Made by a program: the position numbers and the translations under genes
Shown: positions 55,529 to 64,000 of the stretch, in pieces
Layout: every line of letters begins with the position of its first letter
How positions within the stretch are numbered: the first letter of the stretch is position 1
From: Xylophilus rhododendri
GTDB taxonomy: Bacteria > Pseudomonadota > Gammaproteobacteria > Burkholderiales > Burkholderiaceae_C
Assembly: GCF_009906855.1 (NCBI RefSeq)
Contig: NZ_CP047650.1
Span: 5,270,001-5,334,000, forward strand
Direction of reading: 5' to 3'
DNA: 64,000 bases
Notes under the pieces: generated by a model
Seen by the model: the letters and a program-made list of their open reading frames with translations, nothing else
Told to the model about the DNA's origin: nothing
Database searches by the model: none

Positions 55529-56494
55529 TCAGTCGAGCTTGATGCCGACCGTCTTCACCACCTTGTCCCACTTCTGCGAATCGCTGTTGACCAGCTGGGT
55601 GAAGTCCACCGGGCCGAGGGCGGCGGGCTCCATGCCCATCTTGCTGATCGACTCGCGGATGGCCGGCTGCGCGATCACGGCGGCGATCTCCTGCGCCAGC
55701 CGGTTGACCGTGGGCATGGGCGTGCCGCCGGTGGTGAACACGCCGTACCAGGACAGCACCTCGTAGCCCGGCACGCCGGATTCGGCGATGGTGGGGATGT
55801 TGGGCATGGTCTCCACCCGCTTCGAACTGGTCACGGCCAGGATGCGCACCTTGCCGCTGTCGGCGCCGGCCTTGGCCGAGGGCAGGCTGGCGAAGGTCAT
55901 CTGCGCCTGGCCGGCCATCACGTCCTGCATGGCGGGCGCGTCGCCGCGGTAGGGGATGTGGGTGATGAAGACACCGGCCATGCTCTTGAACAGTTCGGCC
56001 GACAGGTGCGAAATGGTGCCGTTGCCCGGCGAGGTCACGTTCAGCGTGCCCGGATGCGCCTTGGCATAGGCCACCAGCTCCTGCACGTTCTTCACCGGCA
56101 GTTCCGAGTTGACCACCAGCGCATTGGCCGACTTGGCCACCAGCGACACCGCCTGCACGCCCTTGACCGGGTCGTAGGGCAGCTTGCTGTAGATGGAGGG
56201 CGCAATCGCCTGTCCGCCCACCGAGCCCAGCAGCAGCACCGAGCCGTTGGGCCGGGCGCGCGCCATCTCGGCGGTGGCCACGGTGCTGCCGCCGCCGGGC
56301 TTGTTCTCCACCACCATCACTTCCTTGGTGTTGAGCTGGAACTGGGTGGCCACGGTGCGGGCGATGACATCGTTGCCGCCGCCGGGCGCGAAGCCGACCA
56401 GCAGGCGGATGGGGCCGGGCGGCAGGTCCTGCGCGAAGCCGCTCGCGGCGGCCAGGGCGAGTGCGACGGCGGGGACGATCTTGAACAAACCCAT
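55529..56494 (-). CDS. Bug-family tripartite tricarboxylate transporter substrate-binding protein (3)
   Basis: The 321-residue protein has a signal peptide to about 22 (AVALALAAASGFAQ), then GPIRLLVGFAPGGGNDVIAR, NKPGGGSTVATAEMARARPN, FITHIPYRGDAPAMQDVMAG and IPTIAESGVPGYEVLSWYGV. GAGGAT precedes the ATG. It is separated from the oxidase genes upstream by about 137 bases and is followed at once by the oligomer hydrolase gene. Confidence 0.95.
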   Translation of the reverse strand: MGLFKIVPAVALALAAASGFAQDLPPGPIRLLVGFAPGGGNDVIARTVATQFQLNTKEVMVVENKPGGGSTVATAEMARARPNGSVLLLGSVGGQAIAPSIYSKLPYDPVKGVQAVSLVAKSANALVVNSELPVKNVQELVAYAKAHPGTLNVTSPGNGTISHLSAELFKSMAGVFITHIPYRGDAPAMQDVMAGQAQMTFASLPSAKAGADSGKVRILAVTSSKRVETMPNIPTIAESGVPGYEVLSWYGVFTTGGTPMPTVNRLAQEIAAVIAQPAIRESISKMGMEPAALGPVDFTQLVNSDSQKWDKVVKTVGIKLD

Positions 56495-56631
56495 GGTGAT
56501 CCTCGGAAAAAGCGTTGGTGTGGAGATGTCTTCTTTGCTGGCTTGTTCTGGTGTGGCGAGGGTCTGGATGGGGAGGCCGTTCGGGGTCGTGTGTCGCCCC
56601 GGTGCTTTTCGCTGGACGGCTGTCTCGGGTC

Positions 56632-58089
56632 TTATTTCCTGAAGCGCACCACCGACTGGCGCGAGTGATCGGTCTGCGGCAGCGAGGCGATCTCGCCCAG
56701 CGTCACCGGCTTGGTGGGAAAACGCAGGCGGTAGTAGCCCACCTCGCGGGGATGGCGCTGCTGCTCGTCGGCGATGAGTTCGGTCACGGTCAGCCCGCAG
56801 AAGCGGCCCTGGCAGGGGCCCATGCCGCAGCGCAGGAAGGCTTTGAGCTGGTTCGGGCCCTGGCAGCCCAGGCGGGCGGCGTGGCGCACCTGCTCGGCGG
56901 TGGCTTCCTCGCAGCGGCAGACGATGGTGTCGCCCACCGGGCGGCGGAACTGCGGCGGCGCCTGGTACAGGGCCTCGAAGAATTCGCGGCCCCGGGTGGC
57001 CAGTGTCAGCGCGGCCCGGTGCGGCGCGGCCTCGCGGTCGCGGGTCGCGGAATCGATGCAGCCCAGCGCGGCGGCGGCATGCACGGCGGCGATGCGGCCC
57101 CGGTGTTCGGCGGCCGCCGCACCGGCGATGCCGGCACCGTCGCCGGCGATGGTGAGCTGCGGCACCGAACTCGCGCCCCAGGCATCGACCACCGGCTGCC
57201 AGCAGTCCTGCCGCTCGCTCCATTCATGCTCCGCGCCGATGGCGCGCGACAGGTTGGTATTGGGCACCACGCCCTGGTGCAGCAGCAGCTGGTCCACCGC
57301 GATGGTGCGGCCCTGGCCGCCGGCTTCGTAGCGCAGCTGGCCGACCTGGCCGGTGGCGTCGGCGATGGCTTCGAGCGAGGTCACGCCCTGCACGATGGGC
57401 ACGGCCGCACGCACCGCGCGCAGCAGCTTCAGGCCCTTGCCCAGATAGGGCGAGCGCAGGAAACCCCAGGCGAAGGGCAGGGCCTTGCGCCACTGGCCGG
57501 GCGGGGCGGTCTCCAGGATGGCTTCGATCCTCACGCCGGCGTTCAGGTACTGCCAGGCCAGCAGGTAGAGCAGCGGCCCGCCGCCGGCCAGCACGGTGCG
57601 GCCCTCGGGCACCACGCCGGAGGTTTTGAGCAGGATCTGCGCGGCGCCGGCGGTGATGACGCCGGGCAGGGTCCAGCCCGGGATGGGGAAGGGTCGCTCC
57701 TGCGCGCCGGTGGCCAGCACGATGTGGCGGCAGTGCAGCAGGGCGGCCTGCGGGTCCTGGCCGGGTGTGGCGACCGAGTAGGCGACTTCGAAGCCGGCGT
57801 CGCCGTCGCGCCGGTTGATCGACCAGACGGTGGCCGAAGCCAGGTGTTTCGCGCCGCTGTCGAAGAAGGGCTGCAGCAGGCCCAGGCCATGCCAGTAGTC
57901 GGCGCCCAGGATGTCGCGCGCCTGCACCGGCGTGCTGCTGACGGCGCGGTAGATCTGGCCGCCGGGGGCGGGCTGTTCGTCGATCAGCACCGTGGCCAGG
58001 CCCAGGCCGGCGGCGCGGGTGGCGGCAGCCAGTCCGGCCGGGCCGGCGCCGACCACCAGCAGGTCGCAACTGAGGATGTCCAGGCTCAT
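56632..58089 (-). CDS. FAD/NAD(P)-binding oxidase subunit with C-terminal BFD-like 2Fe-2S domain (OoxA/HcnB-like)
   Basis: The 485-residue protein has an N-terminal FAD motif DLLVVGAGPAGLAAATRAA and a second dinucleotide motif TVLAGGGPLLYLLAWQYL. The C-terminal bacterioferritin-associated-ferredoxin-like domain has Cys residues in TIVCRCEEATAEQV and LRCGMGPCQGRFCG. This matches the alpha subunit of heteromeric dehydrogenases such as opine oxidase, HCN synthase HcnB and D-hydroxyproline dehydrogenase. Its ATG overlaps the stop of the small 2Fe-2S gene. Confidence 0.92.
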   Translation of the reverse strand: MSLDILSCDLLVVGAGPAGLAAATRAAGLGLATVLIDEQPAPGGQIYRAVSSTPVQARDILGADYWHGLGLLQPFFDSGAKHLASATVWSINRRDGDAGFEVAYSVATPGQDPQAALLHCRHIVLATGAQERPFPIPGWTLPGVITAGAAQILLKTSGVVPEGRTVLAGGGPLLYLLAWQYLNAGVRIEAILETAPPGQWRKALPFAWGFLRSPYLGKGLKLLRAVRAAVPIVQGVTSLEAIADATGQVGQLRYEAGGQGRTIAVDQLLLHQGVVPNTNLSRAIGAEHEWSERQDCWQPVVDAWGASSVPQLTIAGDGAGIAGAAAAEHRGRIAAVHAAAALGCIDSATRDREAAPHRAALTLATRGREFFEALYQAPPQFRRPVGDTIVCRCEEATAEQVRHAARLGCQGPNQLKAFLRCGMGPCQGRFCGLTVTELIADEQQRHPREVGYYRLRFPTKPVTLGEIASLPQTDHSRQSVVRFRK

Positions 58090-58388
58090 ACCGCCACCTC
58101 GCGTGCGCCGATCTGGCGCTCGACGGCCATGCCGTCGCGCACCCGGGTCATGCAGGCCTGCTGGTTGGGCCGGCCGTCGATGCCGACCAGGCAGTCGTAG
58201 CACACGCCCATCATGCAGAAGGGGCCCCGTGCCGCGCCGCTGACGGCCGTGTCGCGGCAGGCGGCGATGCCGCCCGCGAACAGGGCGGCGGCCACGCTGT
58301 CGCCCTCGCGGCAGTCGAGCGCCTGGCCGTCCACGGTGATGCGCACCGGGCGCGGCGCGCTGGTGCCTGCATCAAGTCTTCTGAACAT
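58086..58388 (-). CDS. (2Fe-2S)-binding small subunit (OoxC/HcnA-like)
   Basis: The 100-residue protein is a Fer2_4 ferredoxin domain: VRITVDGQALDCREGDSVAA, then GPFCMMGVCYDCLVGIDG and QQACMTRV, whose Cys residues hold a 2Fe-2S cluster. It is the gamma subunit of the heteromeric oxidase. It overlaps the DAO gene by 17 bases upstream and the FAD/BFD gene by 4 bases downstream, so all three are one translational unit. Confidence 0.92.
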   Translation of the reverse strand: MFRRLDAGTSAPRPVRITVDGQALDCREGDSVAAALFAGGIAACRDTAVSGAARGPFCMMGVCYDCLVGIDGRPNQQACMTRVRDGMAVERQIGAREVAV

Positions 58389-59532
58389 GGAATCTCCGGG
58401 TCGAAAAATGGTCCAGCTCGGCCGGCAGCGTGCCGGCGGCGATCATGGGGGCGAGCTTCAGGGCGTGGGTGGCGGCCAGGGTCACGCCGCTGTGGCAGGT
58501 GACGATGAAGGCGCCCGGGTGGCTGGCCGACTGCTCGTAGACCGGAAAGCCGTCCTGCGCCCGCACCCGCAGCGCCGACCAGGCACGCACCGCCCGCACC
58601 TCCTTCAGCGCGGGGATGGTGCGCACGGCGCGGTCGGCCAGGGTGGCCAGCATGGGCAGGGTGGTGATGTGGTCGGCATAACCGGCCTCTTCCTGCGAGT
58701 CGCCCACCAGCCAGGAGCCTTCGTCGTTCTGGCGCAGGGTGACCATGGGCGTGTCGAGCAGGCGCCGGGTGCGTTCCAGCACCAGGATCTGGCCGCGCTG
58801 CGGGGCCATGGGCAGGTCGATGCCGACCATCTTGCCCAGATCGCCGTTGCGCAGGCCCGAGGCCAGCACGATCTTGCGGGCGCGCACCGGGCCTTGCGGG
58901 GTGTCCAGCGTGAACCCGCCATCGGCCTGCTGCGCGATGCCTGTCACGCCGTGGTGCGGCAGGTAACGCACGCCGCTGCGGTCGAAGGCGGTGTGGAAGG
59001 CGCGCAGCAGCTTGAGCGGGTTGACGATGCCGTCGTGCGGCGTCCAGATCGCGCCGGTCACGTCCTTGCCCAGGCCGGGCACCAGGGATGCGGCCTGGTG
59101 GTGGTCGAGCAGCTTCCATTCGTAGGGCTCGACTCCGGGCTGGGCCATCAGCTTGTGCACCCAGGCCAGGCGGGCCTCGATCTCGTAGTCGCCCATCAGC
59201 GGGGTGAGGCCGCCTTTCTGCTCCAGGGCGACGTCGATGCCGGTCTCCTCCTGCAGCTGCGCGGCCAGGCGCGGCCAGAGCCGGGTGGAGCCCAGCGTCC
59301 AGGCGCTGTAGGCACCCAGGCCGAAGCCCTTGCTCTGCAGCCAGACCAGGCCGAAGTTGCCGCGCGAGGCGCGCAGGGCGATGTCGCCCTCGTCCAGCAC
59401 GGCGATGGATGCGGCGCTGCCGCGCAGGCCGTAGGCGATGGCCGAGCCGACCAGCCCGCCGCCGATGACGGCGACGTCGAAGACCGGCAATGCGGCAGCG
59501 GAATGCGGGCCTGGAGCCCTGGGACTTGTCAT
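58372..59532 (-). CDS. FAD-dependent oxidoreductase, DAO family (OoxB/HcnC-like)
   Basis: The 386-residue beta subunit has FDVAVIGGGLVGSAIAYGLR, IVLASGLRNGDLGKMVGIDL and HSGVTLAATHALKLAPMI, typical of D-amino-acid oxidase-fold enzymes acting on N-alkylated or D-amino acids. I use the ATG at 59532; a GTG three codons earlier is possible. It heads the DAO / 2Fe-2S / FAD-BFD unit. Candidate substrates are an opine, D-hydroxyproline or a similar imino or secondary-amine acid. Sequence alone does not decide. Confidence 0.9.
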   Translation of the reverse strand: MTSPRAPGPHSAAALPVFDVAVIGGGLVGSAIAYGLRGSAASIAVLDEGDIALRASRGNFGLVWLQSKGFGLGAYSAWTLGSTRLWPRLAAQLQEETGIDVALEQKGGLTPLMGDYEIEARLAWVHKLMAQPGVEPYEWKLLDHHQAASLVPGLGKDVTGAIWTPHDGIVNPLKLLRAFHTAFDRSGVRYLPHHGVTGIAQQADGGFTLDTPQGPVRARKIVLASGLRNGDLGKMVGIDLPMAPQRGQILVLERTRRLLDTPMVTLRQNDEGSWLVGDSQEEAGYADHITTLPMLATLADRAVRTIPALKEVRAVRAWSALRVRAQDGFPVYEQSASHPGAFIVTCHSGVTLAATHALKLAPMIAAGTLPAELDHFSTRRFHVQKT

Positions 59533-59645
59533 GTTCTGCACTCGTGGGACCGGGTGTGTTTCCGGTGCGAACGAGTATTGCGGCGCGGCCCTGCCTGGCG
59601 CAAATACGAGTCTGTCGGTCGGCTATACGAAAAGCTGATGGGCTC

Positions 59646-60545
59646 TCAGCTGTCCAGGCCCTGTGTCTCGCTGGCGATGACTTCCTTCATCAGGGCGATG
59701 AAGCGGTCCGCCAGCAGGTTGGCCGGCCGGCTGCGCGCCAGCAGCAGGTAGCTCACGAAGGGCACGCCGGGCCGGAAGGGCCGGATGGCGATGCCGGTGT
59801 AGCGGTAGTTGCGCGCCACCAGCGGGTTGACGATGCTCACGCCCAGGCCGTGGCCGACCATCTGGCAGATGGTGGCGCCGTAGGGCGTCTCGAAATGCAT
59901 GAGGCGCCGGTCGTCGCCGGAGAACGCCGCGTCCACCGCCGCACGCAGGCCGTCGCCATGCGACATGGAGATGAAGGACTCGCCCGCCAGGTCGGCCGGC
60001 GTGATGACCTCGAGCCCGGCCAGCCGGTGGCCCGGCGGCAGCACGCAGCAGCCCGGCAGTTCGGCCACCGGATGCGCATCGGTGGCGGCGGCGGTGGGCA
60101 GGTAGGAGACCAGCCCCAGGTCGCAGAAGCGGCTGCCCACCCAGTCGGCCACCAGCTGGGTGCTGCCGGTGTCCATGGCCACGTTCACATCCGGATGGTC
60201 GGCATGGAAACGCCGCAGCACCAGCGGCAGCACCGTCATCGCCAGCGAGGGCACGGTGGCGATGCGCAGCCGGCCCTTGCCGAACTGGCGGATGTTGCGG
60301 GCCGCGTCGCGCAGGGAATCCAGGCCGACGAATGCGCGGTCGACTTCGCGCAGGAAGGCCAGGCCTTCCTCGGTGGGGCTGAGCCGGCCGGCGCTGCGGG
60401 TGAAGAGCGTCAGGCCGGTGGAGTGTTCCAGCTGGCCGATCAAACGGCTGACGTTGGGCTGCGAGGTGTAGAGCTCGCCGGCCGCGGCCGTCATGGAGCC
60501 CGAGCGCATCACGGCGCGGAAGGCGTCGATTTCCTTGAACTTCAT
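59646..60545 (-). CDS. LysR-family transcriptional regulator
   Basis: The 299-residue regulator has the HTH GSMTAAAGELYTSQPNVSRL, then GRLRIATVPSLAMTVLPLVL and VGHGLGVSIVNPLVARNYRY in the effector domain. The HTH and effector sequence resemble the subgroup of NocR/OccR/OoxR-type regulators that respond to opines. It lies between the HpaI aldolase (65 bases upstream) and the oxidase genes, all on the minus strand, so it is not divergent from its targets as LysR genes often are. Confidence 0.9.
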   Translation of the reverse strand: MKFKEIDAFRAVMRSGSMTAAAGELYTSQPNVSRLIGQLEHSTGLTLFTRSAGRLSPTEEGLAFLREVDRAFVGLDSLRDAARNIRQFGKGRLRIATVPSLAMTVLPLVLRRFHADHPDVNVAMDTGSTQLVADWVGSRFCDLGLVSYLPTAAATDAHPVAELPGCCVLPPGHRLAGLEVITPADLAGESFISMSHGDGLRAAVDAAFSGDDRRLMHFETPYGATICQMVGHGLGVSIVNPLVARNYRYTGIAIRPFRPGVPFVSYLLLARSRPANLLADRFIALMKEVIASETQGLDS

Positions 60546-60610
60546 GCGGGCGAGTGGCGGTTGGCGGATCAGCCGGGGATTATTGCGGAGCGTCTCCGCA
60601 CGCCGCGGCC

Positions 60611-61420
60611 TCAGTAGGCGGCACCCGGCTTGTCGGCGGCCGTGGGCGTGGCGCCGTTCCCCGTGAACTGCCCGCGCAGCTGCCGCGCCGCCTTGGCGAA
60701 AACCAGCACGTCCACACCCACCGCCACGAAGGTGCAGCCCAGGTCCAGGAAACGCTGCGCCGCCTTGGTGTCCGAGGTCAGCGTGCCGGCCGCCTTGCCG
60801 CTGGCGATGATGGTGCGCATGGCCGCCTCGATGGCCGCCTGCACCTCCGGATGGCCCGGGTTGCCGCGGTGGCCCATGGAGGCCGCCAGGTCGGCCGGGC
60901 CCAGGAACACGCCGTGCACGCCGTCCACCGCGCAGATGGCCTCCAGGTTGGACAGGGCGGTGACCGTCTCGGCCTGCACCAGCAGGCAGACCTCGTCGTC
61001 GGCGATGTCGAGGTAGTCGGTGCGCGCGCTCCACTGCGAGGCGCGCGCCACCGCGCTGCCCACGCCGCGGATGCCCTGGGGCGGGTAGCGGGTGGCCGAG
61101 ACCAGTGCGGCGGCCTGTTCGGCCGTGTCCACCATGGGTACCAGCAGGGTGCGAGCGCCGATGTCGAGCATCTGCTTGATCAGCGCCGTGTCGCCCTGCA
61201 CCACCCGCACCACGGCGTGCGCCGGCCAGGGCGCGACGGCCTGCAGCGAGGCCAGGATGCTGCGCAGGTCGTTGGGCGCATGTTCGCCGTCGATCAGCAG
61301 CCAGTCGAAGCCGCTGCTGGCGGCGACCTCGGCCAGATAGCCGTCGGCCATGGAGAGCCAGAGGCCGACCTGGGCCTGGCGGGCGGCGAGGGCGGTCTTG
61401 AAGGGGTTGTTTGCGGGCAT
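60611..61420 (-). CDS. HpcH/HpaI-family aldolase
   Basis: The 269-residue class II pyruvate aldolase has [38 protein letters not shown] with the metal-site Glu/His, [12 protein letters not shown] with the catalytic Arg and [20 protein letters not shown]. Relatives split 4-hydroxy-2-oxoheptanedioate (HpaI) or 2-keto-3-deoxy-glucarate (GarL) to pyruvate and an aldehyde. The neighbouring UxaA-type dehydratase fits a sugar-acid route. It starts 22 bases after the hydroxyacid dehydrogenase gene. Confidence 0.93.
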   Translation of the reverse strand: MPANNPFKTALAARQAQVGLWLSMADGYLAEVAASSGFDWLLIDGEHAPNDLRSILASLQAVAPWPAHAVVRVVQGDTALIKQMLDIGARTLLVPMVDTAEQAAALVSATRYPPQGIRGVGSAVARASQWSARTDYLDIADDEVCLLVQAETVTALSNLEAICAVDGVHGVFLGPADLAASMGHRGNPGHPEVQAAIEAAMRTIIASGKAAGTLTSDTKAAQRFLDLGCTFVAVGVDVLVFAKAARQLRGQFTGNGATPTAADKPGAAY

Positions 61421-61442
61421 GGGTGTTGTCTGGGTTGAGGGT

Positions 61443-62405
61443 TCAGGCGCGGACTTGATGGCCGGCCGGCAGGGCGCGGCCCTGCAGATGGTCCACCACG
61501 TTGTGGGCGGTGAGCAGCGCCACGTTGAGCGCCGAGTTGCGGGTGACGCCGGCCACATGCGGCGTCAGCAGCACTTGCGGCAGTTCGCGCAGGGGGGAGC
61601 CGGCGGGCAGGGGTTCGGTGTCGAAGGTGTCCAGGCCCGCGCCGCCGAGATGGCCGGCGCGCAGGGCCTCGACCAGGGCGGCTTCGTTCACCACGGCGCC
61701 GCGTGCGGTGTTGACCAGCAGGGCGCCGGGTTTCATCAGCGCCAGCCCGGCAGCGCCGATCAGGCCGCGGGTACGGTCGGTGAGGGGGCAGTGCAGGCTG
61801 AGGATGTCGAGACGGGGCAGGAAGGCCTGTAGATCGGGCTCGGTCTCGAAGCCATCGGCCTGGCCTTGGAGCCGCAGCACCAGCACCTTCGCGCCCAGCG
61901 CGGCGCACAGCTTCGCCGTGGCCTTGCCGATGCTGCCGTAGCCGACGATGCCGACCGTGCAGCCGCGGAAGTCGCGGCCCTGGAAACGCCCGTCGGTCCA
62001 GCCGCCCTCGCGCACCAGGCGGTCGAGGCGGGGCAGTTCGCGGGTCAGGGCCAGCATCAGGGCGAGGGCGTGTTCGGCCACCGCCTCGGCATTGGCGCCG
62101 GCCGCAACCGCGACGGCGATGTCGCGGCGCTGTGCGGATGCCAGGTCGACGCCGTCCGCACCCGCGCCGTTCTTGGCGACGATACGCAAGGCCGGCGCGC
62201 TGGCCAGCACCGCATCGGTGATCGGCTTGGGGCCGCGCACGACGAGGGCCTGCGCGCCGGTCTCGGCGAGGCGCTCGGCCAGCGTGGTTTCGTTCACCGC
62301 GCCGGTCATGAAATGGATGCGGCCGCCGGCCGCGTGGACGATGGCCTGGGCTTCTTCAGCCCAGTGTTCGGCGGTGACGAGGACCTGGAAAGGCGTGCTG
62401 GGCAT
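61443..62405 (-). CDS. D-2-hydroxyacid dehydrogenase (3)
   Basis: The 320-residue enzyme has [40 protein letters not shown] (Arg), [13 protein letters not shown] (Glu) and [20 protein letters not shown] (His). It is close to SerA/phosphoglycerate dehydrogenase-like and sulfolactate dehydrogenase-like forms. It lies 9 bases after the Bug (4) stop, which suggests that it oxidises or reduces the imported acid or its aldol product. Confidence 0.93.
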   Translation of the reverse strand: MPSTPFQVLVTAEHWAEEAQAIVHAAGGRIHFMTGAVNETTLAERLAETGAQALVVRGPKPITDAVLASAPALRIVAKNGAGADGVDLASAQRRDIAVAVAAGANAEAVAEHALALMLALTRELPRLDRLVREGGWTDGRFQGRDFRGCTVGIVGYGSIGKATAKLCAALGAKVLVLRLQGQADGFETEPDLQAFLPRLDILSLHCPLTDRTRGLIGAAGLALMKPGALLVNTARGAVVNEAALVEALRAGHLGGAGLDTFDTEPLPAGSPLRELPQVLLTPHVAGVTRNSALNVALLTAHNVVDHLQGRALPAGHQVRA

Positions 62406-62414
62406 GGGGGATTT

Positions 62415-63404
62415 TCAATCGATCCGGATGTTGTGGGCCTGGATGAGCTGGCCGTAGCGCTGCAGTTCCTGCCGGGTGAAGCGCGCCAGCTCCTGCGGCG
62501 GGCCGGACTTGATCTGCACGCCCAGCGCGCCCAGGCGCTCGCGTACATCGGCCTGCGCCAGCACCGCCTGCAGGGTGGTGTTGAGGCGCTCGACGATGGC
62601 CGGCGGCGTTTTGGCCGGGGCGTACAGCGCATACCAGGCATTGACCTCGAAGCCGGGATAGCCGGCCTCGGCGAAGGTGGGCACGCCGGGCAGCGAAGGC
62701 AGGCGCGCGGGCGCGGCCACGGCCAGGGCGAGCAGCTTGCCGCCCTGCAGCAGCGGGGCGGCGCTGGTGAGGGTGTCCAGGATCATGTCGAGCCGGCCGC
62801 TCATCAGGTCCAGGGTGTGGGTGTTGCCGCCCTTGTAGGGCACGTGCTCGATGTTCACCCCGGCCGCCTGCTTGAAGAGTTCCGCCGCCAGATGCAACGG
62901 CGAGCCGTTGCCGGAGGAGCCGTAGTGCAGCTCGCCCGGGCGCTTGCGTGCGGCATCGACCAGGCTGCGCAGGTCGCGGTAGGGGCTGTCCTGCGCCACG
63001 GTCATGACCATGGGCGAGAGGCCGATCAGGCCGATGGGCGCGAAGTCGGCCACCGCGTCGTAGCCGGGCCTGGCATAGAGATGCGGGCTGACCGCGTGGC
63101 TGGCCAGCGAGCCCAGCAGGATGGTCTGGCCATCGGCGGGCGCACGCGCGGCCAGGGCGGTGCCGATGGTGGTGCCGGCGCCGGGGCGGTTGTCCACCAG
63201 CAGCGGCTGCTGCAGCGCCTCGCCCATCTTCTGGCCGATGAGGCGGGCCACGGCGTCGTTGGCGCCGCCTGCCGGGTAGGGCACGATCATGGTGACCGGG
63301 CGGCTGGGGTAGCTGCCCTGGGCCTGGGCCGGCAGGGCGCAGGCGGCGGCCGCCAGGCAGGCGATGCCGGCCAGGGCCTGCCGGCGGCCGGGGATGTTGC
63401 GCAT
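62415..63404 (-). CDS. Bug-family tripartite tricarboxylate transporter substrate-binding protein (4)
   Basis: The 329-residue protein has a signal peptide to about 29 (LAGIACLAAAACALPAQAQ), then YPSRPVTMIVPYPAGGANDA, NRPGAGTTIGTALAARAPAD, IEHVPYKGGNTHTLDLMSGR and VPTFAEAGYPGFEVNAWYAL. CAGGAGA precedes the ATG. It lies 53 bases after the UxaA-type gene in the same operon. Confidence 0.95.
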   Translation of the reverse strand: MRNIPGRRQALAGIACLAAAACALPAQAQGSYPSRPVTMIVPYPAGGANDAVARLIGQKMGEALQQPLLVDNRPGAGTTIGTALAARAPADGQTILLGSLASHAVSPHLYARPGYDAVADFAPIGLIGLSPMVMTVAQDSPYRDLRSLVDAARKRPGELHYGSSGNGSPLHLAAELFKQAAGVNIEHVPYKGGNTHTLDLMSGRLDMILDTLTSAAPLLQGGKLLALAVAAPARLPSLPGVPTFAEAGYPGFEVNAWYALYAPAKTPPAIVERLNTTLQAVLAQADVRERLGALGVQIKSGPPQELARFTRQELQRYGQLIQAHNIRID

Positions 63405-63457
63405 GGTGTGTCTCCTGTTGTTCTTGTCCCGCGCGGCGCGCCCGCGGGCGCGCCGGT

Positions 63458-64000
63458 TCAGCTCACGATGCCGATGTGCCAGGGCACGAACTCGTGGTCG
63501 CCCAAGCCCAGCGCCTCGCTCTTGGTCTTCTCGCCGGAGGCATGGCGCAGGATCTCCTCGAAGATCTTCTGCCCCATCTGCGGCAGCGTGTATTCGCCGT
63601 CCAGCACCGCGCCGCAGTTGATGTCCATGTCCTCTTCCAGGCGCTTGAACATCGGTGTGTTGCTGGCCAGCTTGATGGTCGGCGCCGGCTTGCTGCCGAA
63701 CATCGAGCCGCGGCCGGTCGTGAAGCAGATCAGGTTGGCGCCGCTGGCGATCTGGCCGGTGGCGGCGGCCGGGTCGAAGCCGGGCGAGTCCATGAAGACG
63801 AAGCCGGCCTTGTCGATCGGCTCGGCGTATTCGTAGACCTCCTGCAGCGGCGTGGTGCCGCCCTTCATGGCCGAGCCGAGGGACTTCTCCATGATGTTGG
63901 CGAGACCCCCGGCCATGTTGCCGTGGCCGACCACGCCGTTGAACTGCGCGTTCTGGCCGGCGGCGTATTTCTCCCACCAGGCCAGGCGGTCGAGCAGCTT
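63458..64000 (-). CDS. UxaA-family dehydratase large subunit/C-terminal domain (altronate/galactarate dehydratase-like), 5' part outside window
   Basis: The last 180 residues are visible; the gene runs off the right edge. The segment has GNMAGGLANIMEKSLGSAMK, FVFMDSPGFDPAAATGQIAS, LICFTTGRGSMFGSKPAPTI and MDINCGAVLDG, the conserved C-terminal part of altronate dehydratase (UxaA), galactarate dehydratase (GarD) and sulfolactate lyase (SuyB). These iron-dependent lyases remove water (or sulfite) from sugar acids. It leads the Bug (4)-dehydrogenase-HpaI aldolase operon, giving a dehydratase plus aldolase route to pyruvate. Confidence 0.92.
   Translation of the reverse strand, partial: KLLDRLAWWEKYAAGQNAQFNGVVGHGNMAGGLANIMEKSLGSAMKGGTTPLQEVYEYAEPIDKAGFVFMDSPGFDPAAATGQIASGANLICFTTGRGSMFGSKPAPTIKLASNTPMFKRLEEDMDINCGAVLDGEYTLPQMGQKIFEEILRHASGEKTKSEALGLGDHEFVPWHIGIVS

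Noticed and set aside
55529..57223. Bug (3) as a 564-residue protein
   Set aside because: The extra N-terminal residues are a shadow of the FAD/BFD gene; the signal peptide starts at 56494.
59646..61034. LysR regulator as a 462-residue protein
   Set aside because: The extension is antiparallel-frame noise over the HpaI aldolase; the HTH begins at the Met at 60545.
1..64000. CRISPR arrays, insertion sequences, integrases, prophage genes or rRNA
   Set aside because: No regularly spaced repeats, transposase or integrase motifs, or rRNA sequence were seen on either strand.

Overview
The window is a GC-rich bacterial chromosome segment. It most likely comes from the family Comamonadaceae (order Burkholderiales: Variovorax, Ramlibacter, Xylophilus or relatives). 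This rests on protein sequence character, the many Bug-type (tripartite tricarboxylate) periplasmic binding proteins, a histone-H1-tailed SWIB protein, and a thrS-infC-rpmI-rplT-pheS-pheT-ihfA-merR-tRNA-Pro block. I saw no insertion sequence, prophage, CRISPR array or plasmid origin. Genes are densely packed and no gene-free stretch exceeds about 300 bases.

1-24.3 kb is a housekeeping half. It opens with a branched-chain amino acid binding protein (cut by the edge) divergent from a GntR regulator. Then come a YegD-type Hsp70, trhO, dnaE, clpS-clpA with a strong terminator, a lipoprotein, sbcB, a MetZ-like PLP enzyme, a SWIB protein, a gamma-glutamylcyclotransferase-like protein and aceA. The translation block follows: thrS, infC (AUC start), rpmI, rplT, pheS, pheT, ihfA, a MerR-like gene and tRNA-Pro(GGG). 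Several RNA-level control elements are visible. The clearest is a complete-looking transcription attenuator before thrS, with a 13-codon leader peptide containing three threonine codons.

24.3-43.1 kb is mixed metabolism. An amino-acid binding protein, an RpiR regulator and a class III aminotransferase share repeated promoter motifs. A PEP-CTERM protein, bifunctional putA with a divergent Lrp-type regulator, a MarR-MFS pair, divergent metR/metE with a perfect MetR box, a Gly/Ser/Met-rich exported protein, and a GH15 glucoamylase/trehalase-like gene with an apparent 5' frameshift follow. Between them is a small membrane-protein gene broken by an in-frame stop.

43.2-64 kb is an accessory catabolic region for organic or sugar acids. 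It is made of repeating modules: a regulator (GntR x2, LysR x1), one or two hydroxyacid dehydrogenases, a carbon-chain enzyme (class II aldolase, mandelate-racemase-family dehydratase, HpaI aldolase, UxaA-type dehydratase) and an orphan Bug binding protein. Four Bug genes occur with no membrane permease gene in the window. The end also holds a three-gene oxidase resembling opine/D-hydroxyproline dehydrogenases (DAO subunit, small 2Fe-2S subunit, FAD/BFD subunit) and a 3-hydroxybutyrate-oligomer hydrolase next to a Bug gene. One GntR regulator is flanked by two matching 19-bp operator-like sites, which gives a testable regulon.
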